Source: SMYC01 sp965197495 | Lineage (GTDB): Bacteria; Acidobacteriota; Vicinamibacteria; Marinacidobacterales; SMYC01 | Assembly: GCA_965197495.1 (NCBI GenBank) | Contig: OZ240210.1 | Span: 2,108,001-2,172,000, forward strand | Length of the DNA: 64,000 nucleotides | Direction: 5' to 3' | Part shown: piece after piece, positions 44,566-54,213 of the stretch | Numbering within the stretch: the first letter of the stretch is position 1 | Layout of the letters: each line of letters starts with the position of its first letter | The notes under the pieces: generated by a model | What the model was told of the DNA's origin: nothing | Databases searched by the model: none | The model's input: the letters and a program-made list of their open reading frames with translations, nothing else | Position numbers and translations under genes: made by a program

Positions 44566-47500
44566 CGCGCACTGGGCGGCAGCCCAATGGGCCGACCGGG
44601 CGTCCATGACACACCGTGTTGGGTGAGCTGGTCGTTGAGCGCCGGCAGAGCTTCGCTGACTAGACGGTTCAGCTTGGCCACTTGCTCATTCAGCTTCTCA
44701 CGGGATTCGAGGATGAGGCGACGCTGGTCGGCGGTGGGCACCGCGGTCGCTGCCTCCACGGAAGAGTAGAGCCGTGTGACCTGACTCGCGATGGGCATCT
44801 GTCTCCGTTGCTCGGCCCCGCCTCGTGTCTCTCCCCCGCTCATTTGGCCGAGAATCTCGTCCGCCTCGGCCAGTAACGTCCGAGCGGTGTGCCGGAGCGA
44901 TTCCGGAACGTCGGGATGCCGTTCGAGGCTGTCCTGCACATCCGTCAGTCTGTCTTTGACTTCGCCTGCGGTCGAGACAACCGCTCGCACCGTCGCTTCC
45001 ATCTGAGTCAGCGTCAGCAAGGTATCGTGCCAGCGGCGCCGGTCTTCCAAAGAAATATCAATGAGGGGGTCACCCATGACCTTTACTAACTGGACGTGCG
45101 TCGCTTCGCCGACGCTCAGACGCGCCTGATAGTTTCCGGGAAGGACGAAAGGCCCTCGTGGTCGCCCGCGAGAAAACGAGGGCTCGTCCTCGCTCGTGTC
45201 AAAGGGCAAGGGATGACGAAGGTCCCACACCAGCCGCTGGATGCCGGCGCCTTTCTCGCCCTGCAATGGCAGGAGTTTCCGCACCACGCGATCCTTCGTC
45301 GCGTTGAGGATATCGAGCTGCACCCTGGGCGCCTCTTCCGAACTCATGACGTCGGGATTGATGTAGTACGTGATGATCGCTCCGTCCGGTGGGTTTGGTG
45401 CAGCGAAGAAACGGTGGCCCTCGGAGCCCCAGTGGCGATCGTAGCGGTGCAACTCGGTGGCCGGCCGAATGCGAGCGAGATGACTGCTACCACCGAGCAC
45501 CTCGGGAGTCATCTCCTCGAGTATCGCAAGGTCATCGAGAATCCACAGCCCGCGACCGTAGGTCGCCACCACGAGATCGTTCTTGCGCGGGTGAACGAGC
45601 AGGTCATGCACCAGCACGGTCGGCAGATTGTTCCGGAGGGGCACCCAGTGACCGCCCCCGGAAATGGACACGAACACGCCGAGCTCGGTGCCCACAAAAA
45701 GCAGGTTGGGGTTAGAAGGGTGCTCGAGGATGACGCGGAGGGTGCCCAGGTCCGGCAAATCGCCCGTGATCGGCTCCCAGTTTTTGCCGAGATCGGTACT
45801 CTTGAGCACATGCGGACGAAAATCGTTGTCCCGGTGGCCGGCAAACGTTGCGTAGAGGGTCTCTTCGTCGTGAGCCGACAAAAGGACCCGGGTCACCCAG
45901 GTCTGCTCCGGCACTCCAGGGAACCGATCGAACTTCTCCCAGGTGCGCCCGTCGTCCCGAGTCACATGAACGAGACCGTCGTCGGTTCCCACCGCGAGAA
46001 GTCCTCTCTCGAGAGGAGACTCGGAGAGAGAGGCGACGTTGCCAAGGTCAGCAGTGCCTTGGTGGTAAGCCACCGAGTTGCTCGGCCAAACCTTGCCCAT
46101 GATGGGCAACTCATAAGGGTCGAGGCGAAGGGTCAGATCGGGGCTTATCACCTCCCAGGAGTCACCCCGGTCCCGGCTGCGAAAAACGACGTTAGCCGCG
46201 AAGTAGAGGGTGTTGGAATCGTATCGGGAGATTCGGAGCGGTGAGCTCCAGTTCCAGCGATACGCCTCTCCATCAGGCGGCCGCGGCTGGATGGAGCGGC
46301 GCTCTCCGGTCCGAGTGTCGAACCGGTACAGCACTCCATATTGCGACTCACAATAGACCACGGTTGGGTCCGTAGGGTCGACCTGGGTGTAGAAGCCGTC
46401 ACCCCCTGCGGTTCGAGACCAGTCGGCGTTGGTGATGCCGGCGACGTGGCGGGTGCCGCTCGGCCCTCCAAACGTGCCGTTGTCCTGGAGCCCCCCGTAA
46501 ATGTTGTAGAACGGCTCCTCCAAATCCACGCTGACGGCATAGAACTGAGACACCGGAATGTTGCTCTGGAAGTCCCAGGTGCGCCCGCGGTCATAGGAGA
46601 AATAAACTCCCCGTCGTTCCCAACAATGAGGTGGTTCGAATTGCCGGGATCGATCCAGAAGCCGCGCCAGTCCCCATGGGCACCGGGGCCGAAGACGTCG
46701 CGGCGGAAGCTCTTGCCGCCATCCTCGGAGAGAAAGAGCCTGACGTGGAGCAGGTAGATCCGCTCAGGGTTATTGGGATCGCAGCGGATCTGGCCGAAGT
46801 CAGAGCGCGTGGATACATCGTTGGTGCGGAGCTCCCAGCTTGCTCCGTAGTCCGACGAGCGGTAAACACCGCTTTCCGCGCCGACCGCCTCGACCGCCGC
46901 GTAGATGACGTTGGGCTTGGAGCGACAAATCGAGAGCGCGATCCGACCAATGTCACCCTGGGGGAGTCCGGCAGTTCGCTCCTGCCAGCTCTCGCCGCCA
47001 TCGGAGGTCTTGAAGATGCCCGACTCCTCTCCACCGCCGACGAAGTTCCAGGCTCGTCGCTCCCTTTGATAAGCCGCGGCGTATAGGAGGTCGGGATTTT
47101 CGGGGTCCATCGCCACATCGACAACGCCGGTGTGCTTGCTGATGGAGAGCACCTGGGTCCAGCTCTTTCCTCCATCCGCCGTCTTGAACAGCCCGCGTCG
47201 ATCATTGGGCCCCCACAAAGAGCCAAGGGCCGCCACGTAAACGGTCTCGGCGTCTTCCGGGTGGATGAGAATCCGACCGATGTAGCGCGTTTGCTCGAGC
47301 CCCATGTGCTGCCAGGTCTTGCCGCCGTCTTCGGACCGGTACACCCCATCACCGTAGGCCGACAGGCGCGCTCCCCAGGACTCACCCGTTCCCACCCAAA
47401 CGACGTTCGGATTGGAGGGAGCCACCGCAATCGCCCCGAGGGCGCTGGTTCGTTCCCTGTCGAACACCGCCTCCCAGGTCGTGCCGTTGTTGGTCGTCTT

Positions 47501-47788
47501 CCAGGCTCCACCGGTCGCCGTCGCCGCGTAGATGATGTGGGTATTGCTCTCGACCACGGCGAAATCGTTCACGCGCCCGCTTGGAACGGCCGGGCCGATA
47601 CCGCGCCACGTCAGGTTTTCGAGGATCGCAGAGTCCAAGACTTTGTTGGAACGCGGGCTCGAAAGCGCCTGGGCCTCGAGTGTGGCCACAAAGACTCCGC
47701 CGAAGAGAAGGGCGGCTACTCCAAGAATGGAAACGGGACCCACGTTTCGGTGGGCAAAAACCCTAGCTAAGCAACGTGATCTCATCAT
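44562..47788 (-). pseudogene. Exported sortilin/VPS10-type BNR-repeat protein 2, frameshifted
   Basis: Starts at 47788 with an N-terminal hydrophobic leader (GPVSILGVAALLFGGVFVATLEAQA). It contains BNR blades (GGAWKTTNNGTTWEAV, GVYRSEDGGKTWQHM, GIFKTSDGGESWQER, VYRSSDYGASWEL). After VGNDG, near 46608, one base is missing (GNDG-GVYFSYDRGRTWDFQ is expected), and the remaining about 680 residues are in another frame (46553-44562). These include VFRSRDRGDSWEVISPDLT, LKSTDLGKNWEPI and a helical C-terminus. The total length of 1,076 codons if repaired equals paralogue 1. It overlaps the DUF3179 gene start, so both belong to one operon. Confidence 0.87.
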
Positions 47789-47977
47789 GACTCCTTTCTG
47801 CGCGGACTCTGCCGCCGCAATGCCCGGAAACGAGGCGCGTCCACCGCGGCCTTTGGATCCATGTCGAAGTCGGAAGGTTCACCAGCACTCGCGTAACCGG
47901 TCGGGCCGGAGAGCTTGGCCAGCCAGGGCACGCCGTCTTTCGAGATCCAAGATGGTCTGGCTCGGGAACCGAACGAC

Positions 47978-49138
47978 CTACTGTCGAGAATTCAGGAACT
48001 GTTTCCATGAAGGCAACCGGTGAATGAACCTGTAAACCAACTGACTAATCAACTTCGTTTCGTTGGGCTCATAGTGTTCTTCAGATTTCTTGAATGCGGC
48101 CTCCAAAAGCGCTTGGCGGGGATTCAAGAACAAATTCCCATGTGTCTTTTGGTACTGCTGAAAAAAACGCTCGCCAGGGGTTCTCAAGCCTGGATCTACG
48201 AGCTCCGGACCGCTGGGAAGATATAGCATCAGAAACTCGGCGTCTTGCTTTCGTGCGATCTTTTCCATACGGGCGAACAAACCTTCGTTCAAGAAAAACC
48301 ACGACGACGGTTCTTCATCAACGCCTTCTCTCGAGCGGCCGGCCGACCTCGACAAGTTAATGAGCTCTGATGTCGAACGATGGTGTCTTTGTCGAAGTTC
48401 CTGATAGACCTCCGCCGGACTTCCTATCGGTGTATTCGTGAGCTCGAGCTCACCGTTTTTGTCGAGAACGAAGCGCGGCTTCTTGTAGTCACGGAAATCG
48501 AGAAGCGATCGGTTGAGATCGTCGCCGATAAAGGCGGCAATAATCAACTTTGGGGCAAACTCTTCCGTGGCCTCGGACAGCGTGAGATACATCTGATCAA
48601 TGCCGTACCCGGTGACGCCCATATTCATGACATTAAGCCTCTCGTCCAGCTGTTGGAGAAGATGAGGCCAAGTGTCCGAGTCGTCAACTTCATCACCAAA
48701 AGTGAATGAATCACCGACAATGATCACCTGATACGTTTCAGGATCATTCCCGAACTCATAGAGAGAGCGCCAACCATGGCTGTTGGTTGTGTATCGAAGG
48801 CCTGTCCCCGTCTTTATGTTCGGTTTTGGCGTCCATCCGCGGGTCGGGTGCGACCGGTGCAGTCCTTTGTTGTATCGAAACACCAATTCGCTGACACCCT
48901 TTTCGTAATTTTCGAGGAAACGTCGTTCCCACCAGGAAAGGCGAGGTGGAGCCTCTAGTCGGCGAATGAGTGGCACGAGTAATGTTCCTTCGAATCTGTG
49001 CTCGTGGGATTTGATGGTTCGAAGGAAGACCTCAGTAACCAGCAGCATTGTCGCTGCGATCAACGCCATGAGGAGAAGGCCAAAATACCTTCGCTTGGCA
49101 ACTGAAATATTCGGAATTGAAGCTTCCTCGGGGGGCAC
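47978..49138 (-). CDS. SGNH/GDSL-type hydrolase, membrane-anchored
   Basis: A 386-residue protein with one N-terminal membrane helix (YFGLLLMALIAATMLLVTEVFL). It has the GDSL nucleophile block VIIVGDSFTFGDEVDDSDTWPHLLQQ, oxyanion Gly in NMGVTGYGIDQ, Asn/Asp in AFIGDDLNR and the C-terminal Asp/His-like HYEPNE. The preceding GWTPKPN...TTNSHGWRS block is shared with acyl-transferase or esterase members in surface polysaccharide clusters. It probably removes or moves acyl groups in the periplasm. It is complete, and is read toward the sortilin gene with about 190 bp in between. Confidence 0.85.
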   Translation of the reverse strand: MPPEEASIPNISVAKRRYFGLLLMALIAATMLLVTEVFLRTIKSHEHRFEGTLLVPLIRRLEAPPRLSWWERRFLENYEKGVSELVFRYNKGLHRSHPTRGWTPKPNIKTGTGLRYTTNSHGWRSLYEFGNDPETYQVIIVGDSFTFGDEVDDSDTWPHLLQQLDERLNVMNMGVTGYGIDQMYLTLSEATEEFAPKLIIAAFIGDDLNRSLLDFRDYKKPRFVLDKNGELELTNTPIGSPAEVYQELRQRHHRSTSELINLSRSAGRSREGVDEEPSSWFFLNEGLFARMEKIARKQDAEFLMLYLPSGPELVDPGLRTPGERFFQQYQKTHGNLFLNPRQALLEAAFKKSEEHYEPNETKLISQLVYRFIHRLPSWKQFLNSRQ

Positions 49139-49198
49139 GTAAACAAGCCTCTCACACTTCGATGTCTCGTTTCGCGATCGCTATCCCTATCGAAATCA

Positions 49199-49223
49199 AA
49201 CTCTAACAGAGTACGTTAGAGTT
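49199..49223. promoter_or_regulatory. Perfect 9-bp inverted repeat between divergent genes
   Basis: AACTCTAAC (49199-49207) and GTTAGAGTT (49215-49223) with a 7-bp spacer, 61 bp upstream of the SGNH hydrolase start. It could be an operator for a dimeric repressor. No regulator gene is nearby. Confidence 0.45.
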
Positions 49224-49478
49224 CAGCAATCTCCAGAGGCTATGAGGTCGGCGACCACGGTGAACGCGCGGTTGTTTTCGCGTTCACGCCTTCGATTGTG
49301 TTATGTAGTCATGAAATGTTCACTTGGAGCCGTGCCAGTTGGCTCACCCGCGGTCACAACCGTATCGAAACCCGCGAGGGTGGCTATGTCTGACGGGAGG
49401 GTGCTCGTTGAACAATATAGTAATCGGCTCAAAGAAAGCCGACTTGTTCCGTGCAGAACATGCGGCGCGGGAAGAGAC
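49224..49478. other. Intergenic, nothing recognised
   Basis: About 250 bp between the inverted repeat and the RBS hairpin of the amidohydrolase gene. The open frame at 49242-49484 has no family and no ribosome binding site. Confidence 0.35.
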
Positions 49479-49498
49479 TTTTAGCTGGAGGGCTAAAA
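49479..49498 (+). promoter_or_regulatory. Hairpin with the Shine-Dalgarno in its loop
   Basis: TTTTAGC (49479-49485) pairs with GCTAAAA (49492-49498). The loop holds GGAGG (49487-49491), the likely ribosome binding site for ATG 49500. The start codon follows the stem by one base. This could control translation by temperature or a bound factor. Confidence 0.45.
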
Positions 49499-49499
49499 C

Positions 49500-51062
49500 A
49501 TGAGTTGTACACGGAAAGGTGGCTGGTTTACCTGGTTGCACGTATCGGCGTTCATCGGGTTGGTGGTGGCGACAGCGCCCGCTGCCCAGGAGACAACCAG
49601 GGGAGTTCGGTATGAGCGACTGGTCATCAGAGGGGGCATGCTGGTGGACGGTTTGGGTAGCCCGATGCGGGGTCCGGTCGACATCGTGGTCGAGGGTGGC
49701 ACCGTCGTCAACATCATCCCAGTGGATGCAGTGTCTTTGGGAGGCTATGACCCTGGATTCACGCGACCCACCGGGGATCGCGTGATTGACGCAGAGGGGA
49801 TGTACATCGTCCCGGGTTTCGTCGATATGCACGCGCACATTCCCGAGGGCCGGGTCGTGCCCGCGGGTGAGTGGGGACGTTCATTCGCCTATCAGCTCTG
49901 GCTGGCCCATGGGGTCACCACGCTTCGCGATGTCGGCTCGGGAGCCGGGCTGGATGTTCTGGTGGAGGAGGCACGCCGAAGCGATGCGAACGAAATCACC
50001 GCTCCCCGAATCATCCCCTACGCGGGATGGCGAGGGTTGGGCCGACCTGACGAGAAGAACTTCACCGCGGAGGAGGTGCGGGCAAATGTCCAAAAGCTCC
50101 ATCAGGCCGGGGCGAAGGGTATCAAAGTGTTTGGACCCACCTACACGGATGTGCTGACCACGCTCTGCGACGAAGCTCGCAAGCTGGAGATGGGGGTCGC
50201 CATTCACATTGCGGTGGGCCAGGTCGATGGCGCCATCGCGGCGCGCGCCGGGGTCACGACCATCGAGCATTGGTACGGCATTCCAGATGCGGCGATCCCG
50301 GGCGTACAGAGCTTTCCGGGGGATTACAACTACCTGGACGAGCTTGCCCGTTTCCGTTACGCGGGCAAGCTGTGGCGTGAAGCAGACCCCGTCTTGCTCG
50401 AGCAGGTGATGGACACGCTGTTAGAGGAAGGCACAACGCTCGTGCCGACCTTCGTCGCTTACGAACCGAATCGCGATCTGGTGAGAGCACAAAACTTGCC
50501 CTTTTATAAAAAGTATGCCCTTCCGATCCAGCTGGAGTACTGGAAACCGAATCTCGCACATCATGGGTCCTACCACTATGCATGGACCTCGGGGGATGAA
50601 GCGAGCTGGCGAGAGAATTTTCAGATCTGGATGCGGTTCGTGCGCGAGTTCTGGGAGCGGGGGGGACAGCTCGCCCTGTCACCGGACGCAGGCGGGAGCT
50701 TCGGCCTATACGGATTCAACAACGTGCGCGAAATGGAGCTCTATCAGGAAGCGGGTCTGGATCCGGTCGACATCATCGAAGTGGCATCGACCGGGGCGGC
50801 GCGTGTACTGGGTCTCGACGAACTGGCCAAGGGCGTGCGGTTTGGCAGTCCCGCCGACCTGGTTGTCGTGGACGGAAACCCTCTGCATGACCTCAAAGTG
50901 CTTTACGGAACCGGCATCACAAAGCTGGGGGAGACCGGGGAGCTCGAGAGCGGTGGTGGGATCCATTACACGATCAAGGACGGAATTGTTTTCGATGCTC
51001 GGGCGTTGCTGGAGAACGTGGCGTCGATGGTACGGGAAGCCGGGCCCGCCACCAGTCACTGA
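49500..51062 (+). CDS. Exported amidohydrolase (imidazolonepropionase-like)
   Basis: A 520-residue protein with a leader (FTWLHVSAFIGLVVATAPAAQ). Metal-dependent amidohydrolase: VIDAEGMYIVPGFVDMHAHIPEGR (HxH), GITTLRDVGS-like block, KGIKVFGPTYTDV (Lys), IHIAVGQ and TTIEHWYGIP (His), and Asp in LALSPDAGGSFGLYG. The C-terminal GVRFGSPADLVVVDGNPLHDLKVLYGTGI is intact. It is complete, unlike its three broken relatives in this window. Substrates of this exported branch are unknown (dipeptides, lactams or amides). A 202-bp piece of its 3' third is repeated at 53925-54126. Confidence 0.9.
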   Translation: MSCTRKGGWFTWLHVSAFIGLVVATAPAAQETTRGVRYERLVIRGGMLVDGLGSPMRGPVDIVVEGGTVVNIIPVDAVSLGGYDPGFTRPTGDRVIDAEGMYIVPGFVDMHAHIPEGRVVPAGEWGRSFAYQLWLAHGVTTLRDVGSGAGLDVLVEEARRSDANEITAPRIIPYAGWRGLGRPDEKNFTAEEVRANVQKLHQAGAKGIKVFGPTYTDVLTTLCDEARKLEMGVAIHIAVGQVDGAIAARAGVTTIEHWYGIPDAAIPGVQSFPGDYNYLDELARFRYAGKLWREADPVLLEQVMDTLLEEGTTLVPTFVAYEPNRDLVRAQNLPFYKKYALPIQLEYWKPNLAHHGSYHYAWTSGDEASWRENFQIWMRFVREFWERGGQLALSPDAGGSFGLYGFNNVREMELYQEAGLDPVDIIEVASTGAARVLGLDELAKGVRFGSPADLVVVDGNPLHDLKVLYGTGITKLGETGELESGGGIHYTIKDGIVFDARALLENVASMVREAGPATSH

Positions 51063-51277
51063 ATGAATCGTCGGTAATTCTCGAGCCTGCGCGACAGGAC
51101 TATTCCGTCAGCTCCACCACGGCGATGTCTCCGTAGGCGAGCGGTGCGCGAACTCGCTCTGGATGGCCATGGTTAAATCCCAGGCGGCGTTCGCGCACCA
51201 GCTCTGGATGGGAGATGGTGCGGCCGTGTCGAAGAAGTCTTCGAAGGCGGCGTGGCAGAGGTGAAAGAACTGGGGGC

Positions 51278-51430
51278 CAGCGTTTCCCCTTCGAGGAGCT
51301 CCATGACGATGAACACTGTTGCCTCGTGCTCGCCGATATCGTATACAGTGCAAATGTGAGGGTGATTGAGCGCGGATGCGGCGCGCGCCTCCCTGAGGAG
51401 CCGCTCCATGAGCTGGCGGTTGTGTGCCTA
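51278..51430 (-). pseudogene. Ser/Thr kinase N-lobe fragment
   Basis: Reads HNRQLMERLLREARAASALNHPHICTVYDIGEHEATVFIVMELLEGETLA: kinase helix C (catalytic Glu in REARAAS), strand 4 and the hinge (MELLEGETL). Upstream (P-loop, Lys) and downstream (catalytic loop) parts are missing. Between 51277 and 51100 an open frame continues without kinase similarity. It is one of three non-overlapping kinase pieces in the window (also 32668 and 18454). Confidence 0.78.
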
Positions 51431-51516
51431 TGTAATGGAATGCCCGGAAGACCGCAGCGGAGGCGCCGGATGCGGGCGCGTGGGGCCGGTGGTATAAGGC
51501 CCCTGGGAGGTGGTGT

Positions 51517-53460
51517 ATGACAGGGCGGAAAATCGGAACGATCTCGTTGGTGGTCTTTTGTGCTGCGGCCTTCATCGAGGCGGCCTCCATCGACGAGATC
51601 CTCGAGTACAGGTCGCTGGGGGAGGTGGTCGCCGCACCCGATGGCCGCTGGGCGGCGTTGGTCGCGACCCGCGCCAACTTCGAATCGAACGTGCTCGACT
51701 CGAACATCTGGGTCGTAGATCTCGAGACCGGCGAAGCGTCTCAGCTGACCTTCGCTTCCAAGCGCGATTGGCACCCGCGCTTTTCGCCGGACGGACGCGA
51801 GCTCGCCTTTCTTTCCGATCGGGATGGTACGACCACGATCTGGAAAATGCGCGTTGCGCGAGGCGAAGCGGCGAAGCTGTTCGACGCCGCGGGTGACGTC
51901 GAAGCGTTCGAGTGGCTTCCCGATGGCAGCGGCTGGATCTTCACGATGCGGGACGCCAAGGATGAGGATGAGGACATCGTCGAAGTGGACAAAACGTTTC
52001 GCTTCGCGCGCTTGTATCGCCTGACGGCGCATGGCGGCGAGCCGGAGCTTCTGACCGAAGACGCCGTCCACGTCAATAGCTTCGACGTGGCTTCCGACGC
52101 CACGTGGATGGCGCTGAGCGTGCAGCCGACGCCGAAGGTTCCGGACGGAAGGCTTCATTCCGACCTGAAGATACTGGATCTCGAAACGAAGGCGCTCCGC
52201 GATCTGGTACGCCGGCCTGGGCTCGATCGCGCTCCGCGCATTGCTCCCGACGGAGGGAGTGTCGCCTTCATCACCATGAACGGGAAGGCGGACTGGATCG
52301 GCAACCACGGTGTGTCGGTCGTCTCGCGGGACGGGAGCGCCCTTCGAAATGTCTCGCCGTCGCTCGACGAGCGCGTCCTCGAGCCCCTTCGCTGGTCGCG
52401 GGACGGGCGTTTCGTCTACGCGCTCGCGAACGAGCGTACCGCACGGCGCCTTTTCGCCATCGACGTCGAAAGCACCTCGAGCGAAGCGGTGACGGACTCG
52501 GATCGGTTCAAAGTCGTCAGCTCCTTCGCTCTTCTGGAAGAAGGGAAGCTCCTCGTCACCGCGAGCGACGCCCATACGCCCGAAGAGCTCTTCGAGATTG
52601 GAGCCGGCGCGCGAAAACTCACCGCGCTCAACGCGGCGTATGACGCGGCGTCCGTCGGGCGCACCGAGGTCATGACCTACGAGCGCGACGGGCTGGGTCT
52701 CGAGGGCCTGCTCGTGAAGCCCGTCGGGTTCGAGGAGGGAAGAGCCTATCCGCTGCTACTCGTGATCCACGGTGGACCATCCGGTGTCTTCAACTTGGCG
52801 TTCTCCCCGCGACGAGGCGCTTATCCGATCCACGCGTTCTCCGAGGCGGGGTATCTCGTTTTCATGCCGAATCCGCGCGGCTCCGGTGGCTATGGCGATG
52901 CCTTTCGCCGCTCGAACTTCAAGGGCTGGGGCTTCGGCGACTTCGAGGACATCATCGCGGGCGTCGATCTCCTGATCGACCGGGGCCTCGTCGACGCGAG
53001 CCGCATGGGCGTGATGGGCTGGAGCTACGGCGGGTTCATGACGTCCTGGACGGTGACCCATACCGATCGGTTCAAAGCTGCATCCATCGGCGCACCGGTG
53101 ACGAATCCCTACAGCTTCTACGGCGTGACCGATATTCCCGACTTCACGGAAGCCTACTTCGGCGGCAAGCCTTGGGGCGACGACGTGGATTACCTCCGGC
53201 ACGCGCCGGAGCACTTCGCCCAGAACGCCAAAACACCAAGTCTCATCCAGCACGGTGAGGAAGACGTGCGCGTCCCGCTGTCCCAGGGTACGGCTTTCTA
53301 TCGGGCCCTGAAGCTCAACGGGGTGAACGTGGAGATGGTGATCTATCCGCGCGAGCCTCACGGTTTCAGGGAGCCGAAGCACATCCGGGATGCGATGGAG
53401 CGCAACCTTCAATGGTTCGAGCACTGGCTTTCCGATGGTGGCCCAACGAGTGAACCGTAG
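51517..53460 (+). CDS. Exported S9 family peptidase (acylaminoacyl-peptidase type)
   Basis: A 647-residue enzyme with a GGGAGGTGG site 6 nt before ATG 51517 and a signal peptide (TISLVVFCAAAFIEAA). The beta-propeller has TolB-like blades (HPRFSPDGRELAFLSDRDGTT, LRWSRDGRFVYALAN) and the alpha/beta-hydrolase domain: Ser in MGVMGWSYGGFMTSW, Asp in QHGEEDVRVPLSQ, His in PREPHGFREP. It removes N-terminal or acylated residues from short peptides in the periplasm. It is complete, in contrast to the frameshifted DPP-IV-like gene at 28111. The hydratase gene fragment begins inside its 3' end. Confidence 0.93.
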   Translation: MTGRKIGTISLVVFCAAAFIEAASIDEILEYRSLGEVVAAPDGRWAALVATRANFESNVLDSNIWVVDLETGEASQLTFASKRDWHPRFSPDGRELAFLSDRDGTTTIWKMRVARGEAAKLFDAAGDVEAFEWLPDGSGWIFTMRDAKDEDEDIVEVDKTFRFARLYRLTAHGGEPELLTEDAVHVNSFDVASDATWMALSVQPTPKVPDGRLHSDLKILDLETKALRDLVRRPGLDRAPRIAPDGGSVAFITMNGKADWIGNHGVSVVSRDGSALRNVSPSLDERVLEPLRWSRDGRFVYALANERTARRLFAIDVESTSSEAVTDSDRFKVVSSFALLEEGKLLVTASDAHTPEELFEIGAGARKLTALNAAYDAASVGRTEVMTYERDGLGLEGLLVKPVGFEEGRAYPLLLVIHGGPSGVFNLAFSPRRGAYPIHAFSEAGYLVFMPNPRGSGGYGDAFRRSNFKGWGFGDFEDIIAGVDLLIDRGLVDASRMGVMGWSYGGFMTSWTVTHTDRFKAASIGAPVTNPYSFYGVTDIPDFTEAYFGGKPWGDDVDYLRHAPEHFAQNAKTPSLIQHGEEDVRVPLSQGTAFYRALKLNGVNVEMVIYPREPHGFREPKHIRDAMERNLQWFEHWLSDGGPTSEP

Positions 53461-53734
53461 CGCTGAAGAGCTTCTGCGGGCACGTCTCACGGCCGGGCTC
53501 GTCACGCCTCCTTCCAGGAGAGAGCCTGGCTTCGACCTGGAACAGGCCTACGCCGTCGCCGAGCAGTTGCGTCGAGCGCGGGTCGATCGAGGCCGCCGCA
53601 TGGTGGGGAGAAAACTCGGCTTCACGAATGAATCCATCTGGCGGGAGCTCGGGTTGTCGGGGCCGATCTGGGCGCCGATGTACTTTGGCGCTCGCTCGAT
53701 CCTCATGAGCATGTCGGCATGCGAGAAGCGATAG
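53435..53734 (+). pseudogene. 2-keto-4-pentenoate hydratase-like, 3'-truncated
   Basis: ATG 53435 overlaps the S9 gene by 26 bp. The text SAEELLRARLTAGLVTPPSRREPGFDLEQAYAVAEQLRRARVDRGRRMVGRKLGFTNESIWRELGLSGPIWAPMYF matches the N-terminal 80 residues of the hydratase/fumarylacetoacetase-like family (MhpD). After about 53685 the sequence is unrelated and stops at 53734. The C-terminal metal site is absent. The full enzyme hydrates 2-hydroxypentadienoate in meta-cleavage pathways. Confidence 0.75.
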
Positions 53735-53924
53735 CGCGTTAGTGGACGTCGGCAGCTTTAGCATGGGCTGCGGTTCTGTGAAACAGGCTGCGGCTGTGGG
53801 AGGCTGAGCTGCGGTTCTGGCGCATAAGCGGCGCAGGGTATGGGGCTTCTCCCATCGGCCTCAACACAGCGGCCAGCTCCGCCGTCAGTTGTGCCTCGGG
53901 TTTCCGAAGATCTCTCACTACGTT
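53735..53924. other. Unassigned stretch
   Basis: About 190 bp. Both strands have short open frames; the minus one reads RDLRKPEAQLTAELAAVLRPMGEAPYPAPL, which looks coding but matches no family I can name. Likely another gene scrap. Confidence 0.35.
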
Positions 53925-54126
53925 TCGCCCTGTCACCGGACGCAGGCGGGAACTTCGGCCTATACGGATTCAACAACGTGCGTGGAATGGAGCTCTATCA
54001 GGAAATGGGTCTGGATCCGGTCGACATCATCGAAGTGGCATCAACGTCGGCGGCGCGTGTACTGGTACTCGACGAACTGGCCAAGGGCGTGCGGTTTGGC
54101 AGTCCCGCCAACCTGGTTATCGTGGG
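53925..54126 (+). repeat. Duplicated piece of the amidohydrolase gene (50671-50872)
   Basis: 202 bp repeating the region that codes for LSPDAGGSFGLYGFNNVREMELYQEAGLDPVDIIEVASTGAARVLGLDELAKGVRFGSPADLVV in the gene at 49500-51062. The copy has about 7% changes (for example NFGLYG, GMELYQEMG, ASTSAARVLVL), still without stop codons. It has no start and no end of its own. Confidence 0.9.
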
Positions 54127-54213
54127 GGACATTAGACGATGCCGGCCCCGCCGGCGTCGTCGAAGCGAATATTCTTCACGCTGGTAAACGCCCTGACGCC
54201 TGGGGGCCGCGCT

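Noticed and set aside
51100..52575. Minus-strand ORF of 491 aa
   Set aside because: Mostly antisense to the S9 peptidase gene. Only its last part overlaps a true kinase remnant, which is listed separately.
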